From Methylobacterium hispanicum (GTDB lineage: Bacteria; Pseudomonadota; Alphaproteobacteria; Rhizobiales; Beijerinckiaceae), in assembly GCF_022179285.1 (NCBI RefSeq), contig NZ_BPQO01000010.1:124001-188000 (forward strand): DNA of 64,000 bases, in the 5' to 3' direction. The notes below the pieces were generated by a model. The model was given only the letters and a program-made list of their open reading frames with translations. It made no database searches and was not told the origin of the DNA. The position numbers were made by a program, and so were the translations under genes. The stretch's first letter is position 1. Each line of letters opens with the position of its first letter. This document shows, piece after piece, positions 1 to 9,251 of this stretch.

Positions 1-1
1 G

Positions 2-364
2 CAGCTCGTGCGCATCCCGGCCCGCACGGTCTACGTGGTGGTCAACAACAGCACCCGGCCGCATTTCGAGATGGCGCGCCCGACCACCCTCTCGGTGCTC
101 GGCCGGGCGATGTCGGCGGCGATCAAGGCGCAGTTGCAGGACGCGCTCGCGCTCTCGGGCGCCTTCGGCCGCCGCGAGGGCCTCGATCTGCAGGTCGCCG
201 AGATCGACGGCCGCTTCACCGCGACCGCGCCGGGCCCGTTCGACCAGCGCTACATGCAGGCGCTCTACGCCCACGGCGAGAAGCTCGGCCGCGCGGGCGA
301 CGCCTTCACCGGGCAGGCAGGCCCCGGCGGCCAGGGCGAGCCGCAGACCCTGGCGCGGCGGTAA
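2..364 (+). CDS. C-terminal end of a protein, possibly patatin-like phospholipase (partial)
   Basis: The reading frame is already open at the left edge, so only the last 120 or so residues are visible and the true start lies outside. The fragment opens with a hydrophobic beta-strand (VYVVVNNSTRP), followed by a helical stretch and a tail rich in Gly and Gln. The strand-plus-asparagine pattern resembles the C-terminal part of bacterial patatin-like phospholipases, but no catalytic GxSxG or DG motif is included, so this is a weak family guess. It is convergent with the dehydrogenase gene that follows. Confidence 0.35.
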   Translation, partial: QLVRIPARTVYVVVNNSTRPHFEMARPTTLSVLGRAMSAAIKAQLQDALALSGAFGRREGLDLQVAEIDGRFTATAPGPFDQRYMQALYAHGEKLGRAGDAFTGQAGPGGQGEPQTLARR

Positions 365-395
365 GGCGAGGCGCGCGCGGAGGGCGGGCGCCGAT

Positions 396-1352
396 CTAGG
401 CCAGCACCCGCACCGGCGCGCCGGCGAGCCAGGCCTCGATATCCTCGACCGCTTCCGAGAAGTAGGTCCGGTAATTGGCCGCGCTGACGTAGCCGAGATG
501 GGGCAGCGCCAGCACGTTCGGCAGGGTGCGGAACGGGCTGTCGGCGGGCAGCGGCTCGGTCTCGAACACGTCGAGTCCCGCCCCCGCGATGCGGTTCTGG
601 CTGAGCGCGGTGACGAGGGCCGCCTGATCGACGAGGCCGGCGCGTGCGGTGTTCACCAGGAAGGCGGTGGGCTTCATCCGGGCCAGATCCTCCGCCCCGA
701 TGAGGCCGCGCGTGGCCTCCGACAGCACGAGGTGGAGCGTGACGACGTCGCTCTCCGCCAGCAGGGCCGCCTTGGAGGGCGCGCGCCGCACGCCCGCCGC
801 TTCGGCCCGCGCGTCGTCGAGGTTCGGGCTCCAGGCCGCGACCTCCATGTCGAAGGCCCGCGCCACCCGGGCGATCCGGGTGCCGATCTTGCCGAGCCCG
901 ACGATGCCGAGCCGGGCGCCCGCCAGATCCGTGCCGACGCTCGCCTGCCAGGGCCCGCCCGCCCGCAAGGCCGCGCTCTCCGGCGCGACCCGGCGGGCGA
1001 GCCCGAGGATCAGCGCCCAGGTCAGCTCGGCCGGGGGCGCCGGGTGGCTCGCCGTGCCGCAGACCGTGACGCCCTGCCGCTTCGCCGCCGCGAGGTCGAT
1101 GGCGGCGTTGCGCATGCCGCTGGTGACGAGCAGCCGCAGGGTCGGCAGCCGCGCCAGCAGCGAGGCCGGGAAGGGCGTGCGCTCGCGCATGATCACCAGG
1201 ATCTCGGCGCCTCCGATCCGCTCCACGAGCGCGTCCGGGTCGGCGAGCGTCTCGTGCAGGGCCGTCACGCCGACGCGGCCGGCGAGCCGGTCCCAGGCGG
1301 CGAAATGCCGGGCCGCGTCCTGGTAGTCGTCGAGGATCAGGCAGGTCTTCAT
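396..1352 (-). CDS. D-2-hydroxyacid dehydrogenase family protein
   Basis: This 318-residue protein is predicted to reduce a 2-keto acid or oxidise a D-2-hydroxyacid with NAD(P)H in the cytosol. The nucleotide-binding motif GLGKIG lies near residue 155. The family's catalytic triad is recognisable as the Arg of VNTARAG, the Glu of DVFETEPLP and the His of LPHLGYVS. Length is normal for the family. It runs in the same direction as the carboxymuconolactone-decarboxylase-like gene upstream, about 20 bases away, so the two are probably cotranscribed. The substrate cannot be read from sequence; phosphoglycerate or glyoxylate-type substrates are equally possible. Confidence 0.85.
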   Translation of the reverse strand: MKTCLILDDYQDAARHFAAWDRLAGRVGVTALHETLADPDALVERIGGAEILVIMRERTPFPASLLARLPTLRLLVTSGMRNAAIDLAAAKRQGVTVCGTASHPAPPAELTWALILGLARRVAPESAALRAGGPWQASVGTDLAGARLGIVGLGKIGTRIARVARAFDMEVAAWSPNLDDARAEAAGVRRAPSKAALLAESDVVTLHLVLSEATRGLIGAEDLARMKPTAFLVNTARAGLVDQAALVTALSQNRIAGAGLDVFETEPLPADSPFRTLPNVLALPHLGYVSAANYRTYFSEAVEDIEAWLAGAPVRVLA

Positions 1353-1371
1353 GCGGGCCGCTCCCGGGCGA

Positions 1372-1800
1372 TCACTCGGCCGCCGGCGCGGCGGGGGTCT
1401 CGGCAGGGGACTCGGCGGAGATGGCGCCTTCCTTCACCAGCACCTCGTGGGCGGCCTTGAAGGCCTCCAGCCCCGCGGGGATGCCGCAATAGGCGGTCGC
1501 GTGCAGGAGCGCCGCCTTGATCTCCTCGACCGTGACCCCGTTGGTGAGCGCGCCCTTGACGTGGAGCTTCAGCTCGGCCGGCTTGCCGAGCGCGGTCAGC
1601 ATCGCGAGGTTGAGGAGCGAGCGCGTCCGGCGGTCGAGCGTGGGGTCGCCCCAGGCCCAGCCCCAGGCCCAGCTCGTGGTGGCGCGCTGGAAGGCCATCA
1701 TGAAGGGGTCGGCCTTCGCCAGCGACGCATCGACGTAGTCCGCGCCCAGCACCGCCCGGCGGATCGGCAGGCCCTTCTCGAACAGCGCCTCGTCGGACAT
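1372..1800 (-). CDS. Carboxymuconolactone decarboxylase family protein
   Basis: A 142-residue all-helical protein of the CMD/AhpD-like family. The core segment RTRSLLNLAMLTALGK followed by ELKLHVKGALTNGVT and the helix with HATAYCGIP matches the arrangement of 4-carboxymuconolactone decarboxylase (PcaC). The single Cys lies in the AYCG segment, and there is no CxxC redox pair, which argues against an AhpD peroxidase role. No other protocatechuate-pathway genes are nearby, so an aromatic-degradation function is unproven. It is divergent from the quinone reductase gene and probably cotranscribed with the downstream hydroxyacid dehydrogenase. Confidence 0.8.
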   Translation of the reverse strand: MSDEALFEKGLPIRRAVLGADYVDASLAKADPFMMAFQRATTSWAWGWAWGDPTLDRRTRSLLNLAMLTALGKPAELKLHVKGALTNGVTVEEIKAALLHATAYCGIPAGLEAFKAAHEVLVKEGAISAESPAETPAAPAAE

Positions 1801-1925
1801 CGTCGTCTCCCCGGTTCCGTATCGGTCTTGCCCGTATCGGTCTTGCCGCCTTCCCTAACACCATTGCGCCGGGCGCGGCGTCCGTTATCTCGGGCGCGGG
1901 GGAAACTTCATCCGAGGACGAGACG

Positions 1926-2900
1926 ATGCCCAAGGCGATCCGGGTTCACGAATACGGCGGCCCCGAGGTGATGGCCTACGAGGATGTCGAGCGGCGCGAG
2001 CCCGGTCCCGGCCAGATCCGCGTGAAGCTCACGGCCATCGGCGTGAACTTCATCGACATCTACTTCCGCTCCGGCGCCTACAAGGCGGCCCAGCTTCCCT
2101 TCACCCCCGGCAAGGAGGGCGCGGGCACCGTCGACGCGGTGGGCGAGGGCGTCACCGGATTCAAGGTCGGCGACCGGGTCGCCACGGCCTCGGCCGAGGG
2201 CAGCTACGCCGAGGAGATGATCGTGCCGGCCGCCGGCTGCGTTCAGATCCCGGAGGGCGTGGACGACGCCACCGCTGCCGCGATGATGCTGAAAGGTCTC
2301 ACCGCCGAGTACCTGCTCCACCGCACCTACCGGGTGAAGGCCGGCGACACGATCCTGTTCCACGCGGCCGCCGGCGGCGTCGGCCTCATCGCCTGCCAGT
2401 GGGCCAAGCACCTCGGCGCCACCGTGATCGGCACCGCGGGCTCGGCCGAGAAGGCGGAGCTCGCCCGCAAGCACGGCTGCGACCACGTCATCCTCTACCG
2501 CGAGGAGGACGTGGCCAAGCGGGTGCGCGAGATCACGGGGGGCAAGGGCGTGCCGGTGGTCTACGACGGCGTCGGCCAGGCGACCCTGATGGGCTCGCTG
2601 GACAGCCTCGCGCCGCTCGGCCTGCTCGCGAGCTTCGGCTCGGCCTCGGGCGCGATCCAGGGCCTCGACCTGGGACTGCTCGCCCCGCGCGGCTCGCTCT
2701 ACGTGACGCGGCCGACGCTCTTCACCTTCGCCAGCCAGCGCCCGGTGCTGGAGGAGATGGCCCGGAACCTGTTCGGCGTCGTGGCGAGCGGGGCCGTGAA
2801 GATCCCGGTCCACGCCAAGCGCCCTCTCGCCGAGGCCCAGGCCGTGCACCGCGATCTCGCCGGCCGCGAGACCACCGGCGCGACCGTGATGCTGCCCTGA
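1926..2900 (+). CDS. qor: NADPH:quinone oxidoreductase, zinc-independent MDR family
   Basis: This 324-residue protein belongs to the medium-chain dehydrogenase/reductase superfamily and is predicted to reduce quinones with NADPH in the cytosol. The N-terminal GroES-like half carries GVNFIDIYFRSG and GAGTVDAVGEGV. The Rossmann half has the nucleotide-binding segment HAAAGGVGLIACQWAK near residue 150. The cysteine and histidine ligands of zinc alcohol dehydrogenases are absent, as expected for quinone oxidoreductase. The family A repeat starts just after the stop codon. Confidence in the family is high; the physiological acceptor is unknown. Confidence 0.9.
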   Translation: MPKAIRVHEYGGPEVMAYEDVERREPGPGQIRVKLTAIGVNFIDIYFRSGAYKAAQLPFTPGKEGAGTVDAVGEGVTGFKVGDRVATASAEGSYAEEMIVPAAGCVQIPEGVDDATAAAMMLKGLTAEYLLHRTYRVKAGDTILFHAAAGGVGLIACQWAKHLGATVIGTAGSAEKAELARKHGCDHVILYREEDVAKRVREITGGKGVPVVYDGVGQATLMGSLDSLAPLGLLASFGSASGAIQGLDLGLLAPRGSLYVTRPTLFTFASQRPVLEEMARNLFGVVASGAVKIPVHAKRPLAEAQAVHRDLAGRETTGATVMLP

Positions 2901-2908
2901 TCCGGCGA

Positions 2909-2986
2909 ACCCGGGATCCTTGGATTCCGGGTCAAGATCCCGGGCTCTGCCCGGACCCGCCCGAGGGCTCGGCCCTTGGGTATCCA
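2909..2986 (-). repeat. Family A multi-hairpin repeat, short divergent copy
   Basis: Read on the minus strand, this segment reproduces the first two hairpins of family A (CCCAAGGG...CCTCGGGC, then CCGGGC-AGA-GCCCGG). It then ends in a different stem built from CCCGGAATCC and GGATCCCGGG. It lies between the quinone reductase and nicotinamidase genes, which run in the same direction. It is shorter and less regular than the other copies and could act as a terminator for the upstream gene. Confidence 0.6.
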
Positions 2987-3003
2987 GGACTTGGGGGAGT
3001 CCC

Positions 3004-3633
3004 ATGCTGAGCGTGCGCGAGACCGACGTCCTGCTCGTCGTGGACGTGCAGGTGGATTTCCTCCCCGGTGGCGCCCTGGCGGTCCCCGAGGGCGACGCCG
3101 TCGTCGAACCCTGCAACGCGCTGCTGGCACGCTTTCCCCACGCGGTGCTGACGCAGGACTGGCACCCGGCCGGCCACGCCTCCTTCCACACCAGCCATCC
3201 GGACCAAGAGCCCTTCGGCACGGTGGCGATGCCCTACGGCCCGCAGGTGCTCTGGCCGGAGCACTGCGTGCAGGACACGCCCGGCGTCGCCTTCGCGCCC
3301 GGCCTCGACATCGCCCGTGCCGAACTCGTCATCCGCAAGGGCTACACCCAGGCGATCGACAGCTACTCGGCCTTCCTGGAAGCCGACCGCACCACCCGCA
3401 CCGGGCTCGCCGGCTACCTGCGCGAGCGCGGCTTCACCCGGGTCGTGCTCTGTGGTCTCGCCACCGATTTCTGCGTCGCCTGGAGCGCGCTCGACGCCCG
3501 CGCCGCCGGGTTCGAGGCCGTGGTGGTGGCGGACGCCGTGCGGGGCATCGACCGGGACGGCTCGGTCGCGGCCGCCTGGGCCCGGATGGGGCAGGCCGGC
3601 ATCGGGCGCGTGCGGCTCGCCGACATCGCCTGA
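3004..3633 (+). CDS. pncA: Nicotinamidase
   Basis: A 209-residue isochorismatase-fold hydrolase predicted to deamidate nicotinamide to nicotinate in the NAD salvage pathway. The catalytic triad of the family is visible as Asp in DVQVDF, Lys in VIRKGYTQ and Cys in GLATDFCVAWSA. The metal-site segment QDWHPAGHASF supplies the Asp and two His ligands. The ATG at 3004 follows a GGGGGAG Shine-Dalgarno, and an upstream in-frame start would read through the repeat. Length fits the family well. Confidence 0.93.
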   Translation: MLSVRETDVLLVVDVQVDFLPGGALAVPEGDAVVEPCNALLARFPHAVLTQDWHPAGHASFHTSHPDQEPFGTVAMPYGPQVLWPEHCVQDTPGVAFAPGLDIARAELVIRKGYTQAIDSYSAFLEADRTTRTGLAGYLRERGFTRVVLCGLATDFCVAWSALDARAAGFEAVVVADAVRGIDRDGSVAAAWARMGQAGIGRVRLADIA

Positions 3634-3714
3634 GCCGATCGGGGCGAACGGCCGCAGCGCCGTGACCGCCCCGCGCGCACCGCGTTGACCCCGGCAACCG
3701 ACAATGGAGGCCGC

Positions 3715-3915
3715 ATGTCGACCAAGCACGCCAAGACCGAGACCCCGAGCGACGCCGACCTCAAGGGCAATCCCGGGATCGGAGCCTCGAAGGGCATGAC
3801 GGGCCGCGACCCGGAGGACCTGGAGGCGGATTCGACCTTCGAGGGCGATGTCGAGAACGAGACCACCCGCGAGGGCGGCGTCGACCCGAACCACCGCCCG
3901 CGCAAGAACGCCTGA
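3715..3915 (+). CDS. Small hydrophilic hypothetical protein
   Basis: A 66-residue, strongly charged protein rich in Asp, Glu, Thr and Gly, with no hydrophobic segment and no cysteine. It starts at the ATG preceded by GGAGG at 3706-3710, five bases upstream, which favours this start over a longer frame. The middle contains KGMTGRDPEDLEAD. The composition suggests an intrinsically disordered, soluble protein. I do not recognise a family with known function. It follows pncA by about 80 bases and is convergent with rimO. Confidence 0.65.
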   Translation: MSTKHAKTETPSDADLKGNPGIGASKGMTGRDPEDLEADSTFEGDVENETTREGGVDPNHRPRKNA

Positions 3916-3922
3916 GCGCGCG

Positions 3923-5263
3923 TCAGACCACGCTGCCGCGCAGGTCGTAGGCGCCCGCGTCCTCGATCTTCACCGTGACGATGTCGCCCGGGCGGACCGG
4001 GCGGCGGAAGCTGGCGTGCACGCTGCCGTCGATCTCGGGCGCGTCGTACTTGGTGCGCCCGACCGCCACGTTGCCGCCGACCGAGTCGATGATCACGGGT
4101 AGGCGCCGGCCGACCTTGGCCTTCTGCAGCCGCAGGGCCACGCCCTGCTGCGCCTCCATGAAGCGGCGCTTGCGCTCCTGCTGAACCTCCGGCGGCACCG
4201 CCTCTGCAAGGTGGTTGGCGGGTGCGCCCTTCACGGGCTCGTAGGTGAAGCAGCCGACGCGCTCGAGCTTCGCCTCGCGGATCCAGCCGAGCAGTTCCTC
4301 GAACTCGGCCTCGGTCTCGCCGGGAAAACCCACAATGAAGGTCGAGCGGATGGCCAGATCCGGGCAGGTCTCGCGCCAGCGCCGGATGCGCTCCAACTGC
4401 TTCTCCTGGTTGCCGGGCCGGCGCATGCGCTTGAGCACCGAGGGGCTCGCGTGCTGGAGCGGCATGTCGAGGTAGGGGAGGATCTTGCCCTCGGCCATCA
4501 GCGGGATGACCTCGTCCACGTGCGGGTAGGGGTAGACGTAGTGGAGCCGCACCCAGGCGCCGAGCTCGCCGAGTTCCTTGGCGAGGTCGTAGAAGCGGGC
4601 CCGCACCTCCCGGTCGCGCCAGGGGCTCGTGGCGTAGCGGGTGTCGATCCCGTAGGCGCTGGTGTCCTGCGAGACGACGAGGAGTTCCTTCACGCCGGCC
4701 TTCACCAGCTTCTCGGCCTCGCGCAGCACGTCGCCGGCCGGGCGGCTGACGAGGTCGCCGCGAAGCGAGGGGATGATGCAGAAGGTGCAGCGGTTGTTGC
4801 AGCCCTCCGAGATCTTCAGATACGCGTAGTGCCGCGGCGTGAGCTTGACCCCCTGCGGCGGGATCAGGTCGAGGAACGGGTCGTGGGCCGGCGGCACCGC
4901 CTCATGCACGGCGGCCACCACCGACTCGTAGGCCTGCGGGCCGGTGACGGCCAGGAGGTTCGGGTACTTCTCGCGGATCTCGTCCGGTTGCGCGCCCATG
5001 CAGCCGGTGACGATGACCCGGCCGTTCTCGGCCATCGCGTCGCCGATCGCCTGCAGCGATTCGGCCTTCGCCGAATCGAGGAAGCCGCAGGTGTTGACGA
5101 TGACGACGTCCGCCCCGTCGTGCTTGCGCGCCAGCTCGTACCCTTCCGCGCGCAGGTGGGTGAGGATCCGCTCGGAATCGACCAGCGCCTTCGGGCAGCC
5201 CAGCGACACGAAGGAGATCCGTGGCGCGCTGGCCTTCGGTGAGGGGGCAGGGGAGGCGGTCAT
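3923..5263 (-). CDS. rimO: Ribosomal protein S12 methylthiotransferase RimO
   Basis: A radical-SAM enzyme of 446 residues that adds a methylthio group to the conserved aspartate of ribosomal protein S12. The N-terminal MTTase domain has [18 protein letters not shown] and VTGCMGA, whose cysteines hold one Fe-S cluster. The central domain carries the radical-SAM motif CNNRCTFC, and a TRAM-like beta domain closes the C terminus. The SLGCPK signature separates RimO from the tRNA enzyme MiaB. I chose the start giving MTASPAPSP because longer versions add low-quality sequence. It is convergent with the small gene upstream on the map. Confidence 0.95.
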   Translation of the reverse strand: MTASPAPSPKASAPRISFVSLGCPKALVDSERILTHLRAEGYELARKHDGADVVIVNTCGFLDSAKAESLQAIGDAMAENGRVIVTGCMGAQPDEIREKYPNLLAVTGPQAYESVVAAVHEAVPPAHDPFLDLIPPQGVKLTPRHYAYLKISEGCNNRCTFCIIPSLRGDLVSRPAGDVLREAEKLVKAGVKELLVVSQDTSAYGIDTRYATSPWRDREVRARFYDLAKELGELGAWVRLHYVYPYPHVDEVIPLMAEGKILPYLDMPLQHASPSVLKRMRRPGNQEKQLERIRRWRETCPDLAIRSTFIVGFPGETEAEFEELLGWIREAKLERVGCFTYEPVKGAPANHLAEAVPPEVQQERKRRFMEAQQGVALRLQKAKVGRRLPVIIDSVGGNVAVGRTKYDAPEIDGSVHASFRRPVRPGDIVTVKIEDAGAYDLRGSVV

Positions 5264-6222
5264 GGCTCGTCCAAAACGGCGCCGCGGCCTCGCAAGGCTC
5301 CCGAAGGCCCGCGCCGCGCGCTGATCGCGTGAAATCTGGAATCGTTCGCCCCTATACAGGCATCGCGCGCGCGTTGCGAGCCCGGACCGACGGCGGGGCT
5401 CCCATGCAGGGCGGGCGGTCCATGCGCTCCCTCCCCACTCTGCTGGGGAGGGAGAGTGCGGAGGGGTTCCCGCATACGATACGGCCACACGGCAGCCCTC
5501 CTCGCATCTCTACAACTTTAAAATATTCCTATTCTATGCTGATTTGCCGTGCCCTGGCCGCGGCGCGTCCTGAGACGCATCGGGGCGCTTTCCCGGTCAG
5601 CCGCCGGGGCGCGGCGTGCGGTCAGGCCGGTGCCCGCGTCTGCCGTCGGCTGCGGCAGCCCCGGACGCGGGACCGACATGCCGCCGGCACGGACCGGGCA
5701 GCGCGCGGGCGCGGAAATGCCCCGGTCGCCGACCCCGCGCGATCCTCGGATCGCCTTCCGGGCGGTGGGCTGAAGCCTACGGCGCCGATCCACTACGGGA
5801 CGGTGCACGACGCAAGCTCGCCCGCAAGCGGCGAGGGTTCTTCCCGGGGCGCCTCCACGAGGCGCACCGGCCCAGACCTCCTCTCAGCTTGGCGTAGATC
5901 GGACCCCGGCGTAACGGACACCGCGACGCGCATACGGATGGAGCGCTCGACCGGGTGCACATCCGCGGGACGCCGGGCGGCCGGCCTTTGTGCAACGTTG
6001 CGTCAGGGCCTCGCGGCGTCCCGCGTCCCCCCGATCCGACGATCTTGGGCCACGCCCCCGGCACCTTGCGCGGGGCCGTTTCCGCGCGTCCGGTCTCCGC
6101 GCCGACAGGGCAGGGCGGCTCCGTGCCCGCTTCCCCCGCGGCACCGCCTGTGCGAGGCGTGTCCCGGCGGATGCCGGACGCCAGAGGCCGGCCAGGCCCC
6201 CCGGAGACGAGACGCGACGCCC
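5264..6222. other. Long intergenic region without a convincing gene
   Basis: About 960 bases separate rimO from pabB. Open frames cross it on both strands but encode Arg/Pro/Gly-rich sequence without recognisable motifs. At 5428-5462 there is a palindrome of family C type (CTCCCTCCCC and GGGGAGGGAG arms). Around 5513-5550 an unusually AT-rich tract stands out in otherwise very GC-rich DNA. It presumably contains the rimO and pabB promoters. A small RNA or a decayed gene cannot be excluded. Confidence 0.5.
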
Positions 6223-7608
6223 ATGTGGACCCGTGAGATCCCGTTCTGCGATCCCGCCGCGGCGGCGGCGCGGCTGCGGCACCTGCCGGGGCTCGCCTTC
6301 CTCGACAGCGCGATGCCGCACGCCACGCTCGGCCGGCACTCGATCGTCGCCGCCGACCCGTTCGGGCGCTTCCGTTTTCGCGATGGCCGCGCCACCCTCG
6401 ACGGGCGCCCGGTGCCGGGCGGCCCGATCGAGGCCCTGCGCGCCGCGCTCGCGCCCTGGCGGACCGACCCCGCCGACGAGATCTTCCCGGGCGGGGCGAT
6501 CGGCTACTTCGCCTACGATCTGGGGCAGGCGCTGGAGCGCGTGGCGCGGCCCGCCCGCCGGGCCGGGCTCACCGACGACATCGCCTTCAACCTCTACGAC
6601 ACGGCGCTCGTCGTCGATCACGCGGCCGGCACCTGCCGGCTCGTCGCCACGGGCTTCCCGGAGACGGACGGCGCCGCCCGCGCGGCCCGCGCCGAGGCCC
6701 GGCTCGCCGCCTTCGCGGCGCTGCTGGGGCAGGGGGGGCCGGACCCTGTGCCCCCCTGCCCCGTCCCGGCCCTCGACTGGCGCTCGAACTTCACCCGGGC
6801 CGGCTACGAGGCGGCGGTGGAGCGGGTGCGGGACTACATCCGGGCCGGCGACATCTACCAGGCCAACATCGCCCAGCGCTTCAGCGCGGAGCTGCCGGCG
6901 GGCTTCGACGGCTTCGCGCTCTACCGCGCCTTGCGGGCGGCGAACCCTGCGACCTTCGGGGCCTACCTCGCCTTCGAGGGACTCACCGTGGCCTCCAGCT
7001 CGCCCGAGCGCTTCCTGAAGCTCGCCGGTCGCCGCGTCGAGACCCGGCCGATCAAGGGCACGGCCCGGCGCCTGCCCGACCCGGAGGCCGACCGGGCGGC
7101 GGCCGAGGCGCTCCAGCGGAACCCGAAGGAGCGGGCCGAGAACATCATGATCGTGGACCTCCTGCGCAACGACCTGTCGCGGGTCTGCGAGGCCCACAGC
7201 GTGCGGGTCCCGACCTTGTGCGGGCTGGAAACCTACGCGGGCGTTCACCATCTGGTCTCGGTGGTCACGGGCACGCTGCGGGAGGGCCTCGACGCCCTCG
7301 ACCTCGTGGCCGCCACCTTCCCGGGCGGCTCGATCACCGGGGCCCCGAAGATCCGCGCCATGGACATCATCACCGAGATCGAGGGCGACGCGCGCGAGCT
7401 CTATTGCGGCGCCATCGGCCGGATCGGCTTCGACGGGGCGCTCGACACCGCGATCGCCATCCGCACCGTGGTGATGGACGCGCGCACGGCCGTGCTCCAG
7501 GCGGGCGGCGGCATCACCCTCCTGTCGGAACCCGGTCCGGAATACGACGAGACCCTGGCCAAGGCCGCCCGGGTGTTCGAGGCCTTCGGGGGGAGGGCGC
7601 CGGCGTGA
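6223..7608 (+). CDS. pabB: Aminodeoxychorismate synthase component I
   Basis: A 461-residue chorismate-binding enzyme that, with the PabA glutaminase, converts chorismate to 4-amino-4-deoxychorismate for folate synthesis. The C-terminal half carries the family hallmarks: IRAGDIYQANIAQRF, the PIKGTARR segment with the Lys that attacks chorismate, NPKERAENIMIVDLLRNDLSR, and FPGGSITGAPKIRAM. PIKGT rather than a TrpE pattern, together with the neighbouring pabA and pabC, favours PabB. The open frame extends about 330 codons upstream but that part is noise; the ATG at 6223 begins the recognisable domain. A family A repeat separates it from pabA. Confidence 0.93.
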   Translation: MWTREIPFCDPAAAAARLRHLPGLAFLDSAMPHATLGRHSIVAADPFGRFRFRDGRATLDGRPVPGGPIEALRAALAPWRTDPADEIFPGGAIGYFAYDLGQALERVARPARRAGLTDDIAFNLYDTALVVDHAAGTCRLVATGFPETDGAARAARAEARLAAFAALLGQGGPDPVPPCPVPALDWRSNFTRAGYEAAVERVRDYIRAGDIYQANIAQRFSAELPAGFDGFALYRALRAANPATFGAYLAFEGLTVASSSPERFLKLAGRRVETRPIKGTARRLPDPEADRAAAEALQRNPKERAENIMIVDLLRNDLSRVCEAHSVRVPTLCGLETYAGVHHLVSVVTGTLREGLDALDLVAATFPGGSITGAPKIRAMDIITEIEGDARELYCGAIGRIGFDGALDTAIAIRTVVMDARTAVLQAGGGITLLSEPGPEYDETLAKAARVFEAFGGRAPA

Positions 7609-7622
7609 CGGCTGCGGTCATG

Positions 7623-7764
7623 GGATCCCCAAGGGCCGAGGTCCTTGGGCGGGGTCCCGGGGCAGCGCCCCGGGTTGGCCCCTCCGACCCGGCACAGCCG
7701 GGACGGAGGAGCCAAATGCAGGGTTCCACCCTGCACCCGCCAAAGGTCTCGACCTTTGGAATCC
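7623..7764 (+). repeat. Family A multi-hairpin repeat, full copy
   Basis: Five consecutive inverted repeats: CCAAGG...CCTTGG, CCCGGGGC-AGC-GCCCCGGG, the variable arm at 7677-7713, GCAGGG-TTCCA-CCCTGC, and CCAAAGGT-CTCG-ACCTTTGG. The variable arm pairs CCTCCG and CCCGGC with GCCGGG and CGGAGG, with small mismatches. This is the only full copy between genes running in the same direction (pabB and pabA), so it may attenuate expression within the operon. Confidence 0.85.
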
Positions 7765-7786
7765 ACGACACGCGCGGTTCCCGCCC

Positions 7787-8398
7787 ATGATCCTCGTGCT
7801 CGACAACTACGACTCGTTCGTCTTCAACGTCGTCCGCTACATCGAGGAACTTGGCGAGAGCGTGCGGGTCGTGCGCAACGACGCCCTCGACGTCGCCGGG
7901 ATCCGCGCGCTCGCGCCCGACGCCCTCGTGGTCTCCCCCGGCCCCTGCACGCCCGCGGAGGCCGGGATCTCGCTGCCGGCGATCCGCGAACTCTCCGGCA
8001 GCCTGCCGATCCTCGGCGTCTGCCTCGGGCACCAGGCGATCGGCGCGGCCTTCGGCGGCAGCGTCGAGCGGGCGATCCGGCCGCTGCACGGGCAGGCGAC
8101 CCCGGTCGATCACGGGGGGCAGCGCCTGTTCCGCGGCCTGCCCGCCCCGATGCAGGTCGGGCGCTACCATTCCCTGGTGGTCCGGCCCGAGCCCGGCATG
8201 GAGCGCCACCTCGCGGTCGACGCCCTCTCCTCGGAGGGCGAGGTGATGGCCCTCTCCCACCGCGAGCACCCGACCTACGGCATCCAGTTCCACCCGGAAT
8301 CGGTGCTGACCGAGGGCGGCCACGCCCTCTTCGCGAACTTCCTGGACCTCGCCCGCGCCTGGGCGAAGGATCGGCGGAGCGATGATGCTGTGGCTTGA
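7787..8398 (+). CDS. pabA: Aminodeoxychorismate synthase component II (glutamine amidotransferase)
   Basis: A 203-residue class I glutamine amidotransferase that releases ammonia from glutamine for PabB. The nucleophile Cys sits in GVCLGHQAIG near residue 80. The His and Glu of the triad are in IQFHPESVLTEGG near the C terminus, and the N terminus MILVLDNYDSFVFN is typical. PabA and TrpG are hard to separate by sequence; its place between pabB and pabC supports the folate role, though sharing with anthranilate synthase is possible. Its end overlaps the start of the next gene by 17 bases, indicating translational coupling. Confidence 0.92.
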   Translation: MILVLDNYDSFVFNVVRYIEELGESVRVVRNDALDVAGIRALAPDALVVSPGPCTPAEAGISLPAIRELSGSLPILGVCLGHQAIGAAFGGSVERAIRPLHGQATPVDHGGQRLFRGLPAPMQVGRYHSLVVRPEPGMERHLAVDALSSEGEVMALSHREHPTYGIQFHPESVLTEGGHALFANFLDLARAWAKDRRSDDAVA

Positions 8399-9251
8399 CG
8401 GGCGCCTCGGCGCGGAGACGGTCGCGCCCTTCGACCTCACCGACCGGGGCTTGAGCCTCGGCGACGCGGTGTTCGACACCGCGCTCGCCCTCGACGGCCG
8501 GGTCGCCTTCGCGGACGCCCATCTCGACCGCCTCGTCGCGGGCGCGGAGACGCTGGGCTTCTCCGTCGATCCCGACAGGGCGAGGGCGGCCCTGCGGGCG
8601 CTGGCCGCGACAGGCCCGCGCCTCGCCATCCGCACCACCGCGACCCGGGGCACCGGCCCGCGCGGCTTGAAGCCCCCGGCCGAGCCGCGCCCCGTCCTCT
8701 ACGCCACCGCGGCGCCGAGCGCGGCGGCGCTCGCCTTCGCGCCCCTGAGCCTCTGGGTGACCGGGATCGCCCGCAACGAGACCTCGCCGGTCTCGCACCT
8801 CAAGACGCCGGGCTATCTCGACGCGGTGCTGGCCGCCCGCGACGCCGCGGCGGCCGGCTTCGACGAGGCGCTGTTCCGCAACACGCGCGGGCGGGTCGCC
8901 TGCGCCGGCACCGGCAACCTGTTCGGGATCCTCGGGGACCGCCTCGTTACGCCACCCCTCGCCGACGGCGTCCTGCCGGGCATCGTGCGGGCCGAGGTGC
9001 TGGGCCTGGCCGGTGGGGTGGGCCTGCACCCCGAGGAGCGCTCCCTCGCACTGCCCGAGCTGCTGGCGGCGGACGCGGTCTTCCTGACGAACTCGCTGCG
9101 GCTGATCGCGCCGGTGCGGGCGGTCGGCGAGACGCGGTTCGCGAGCGCGGGGCATCCGGGCCTCGCGCGCCTCGTCGCGGCCCTGACCGATCGGGTGGCC
9201 GCGTCCTGCGGCGTGCCGACATCGCGCGTGGCCGAGGCCGGCGGACCATGA
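8382..9251 (+). CDS. pabC: Aminodeoxychorismate lyase / class IV aminotransferase
   Basis: A PLP-dependent fold-type IV enzyme of 289 residues, predicted to split aminodeoxychorismate into p-aminobenzoate and pyruvate. The N terminus MLWLDGRL with the LTDRGLSLGDAVFDT segment is typical of the family. The PLP lysine is expected in SHLKTPGYLDAVLAARDA near residue 147. Its overlap with pabA and position after pabB make the lyase role likely, although branched-chain or D-amino-acid aminotransferases share the fold. The stop overlaps the next start as ATGA, so the next gene is probably in the same transcript. Confidence 0.87.
   Translation: MMLWLDGRLGAETVAPFDLTDRGLSLGDAVFDTALALDGRVAFADAHLDRLVAGAETLGFSVDPDRARAALRALAATGPRLAIRTTATRGTGPRGLKPPAEPRPVLYATAAPSAAALAFAPLSLWVTGIARNETSPVSHLKTPGYLDAVLAARDAAAAGFDEALFRNTRGRVACAGTGNLFGILGDRLVTPPLADGVLPGIVRAEVLGLAGGVGLHPEERSLALPELLAADAVFLTNSLRLIAPVRAVGETRFASAGHPGLARLVAALTDRVAASCGVPTSRVAEAGGP

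Noticed and set aside
5221..6222. Extension of the pabB frame upstream
   Set aside because: The extra sequence is Arg/Ala/Pro-rich without motifs; the chorismate-binding protein begins at ATG 6223.
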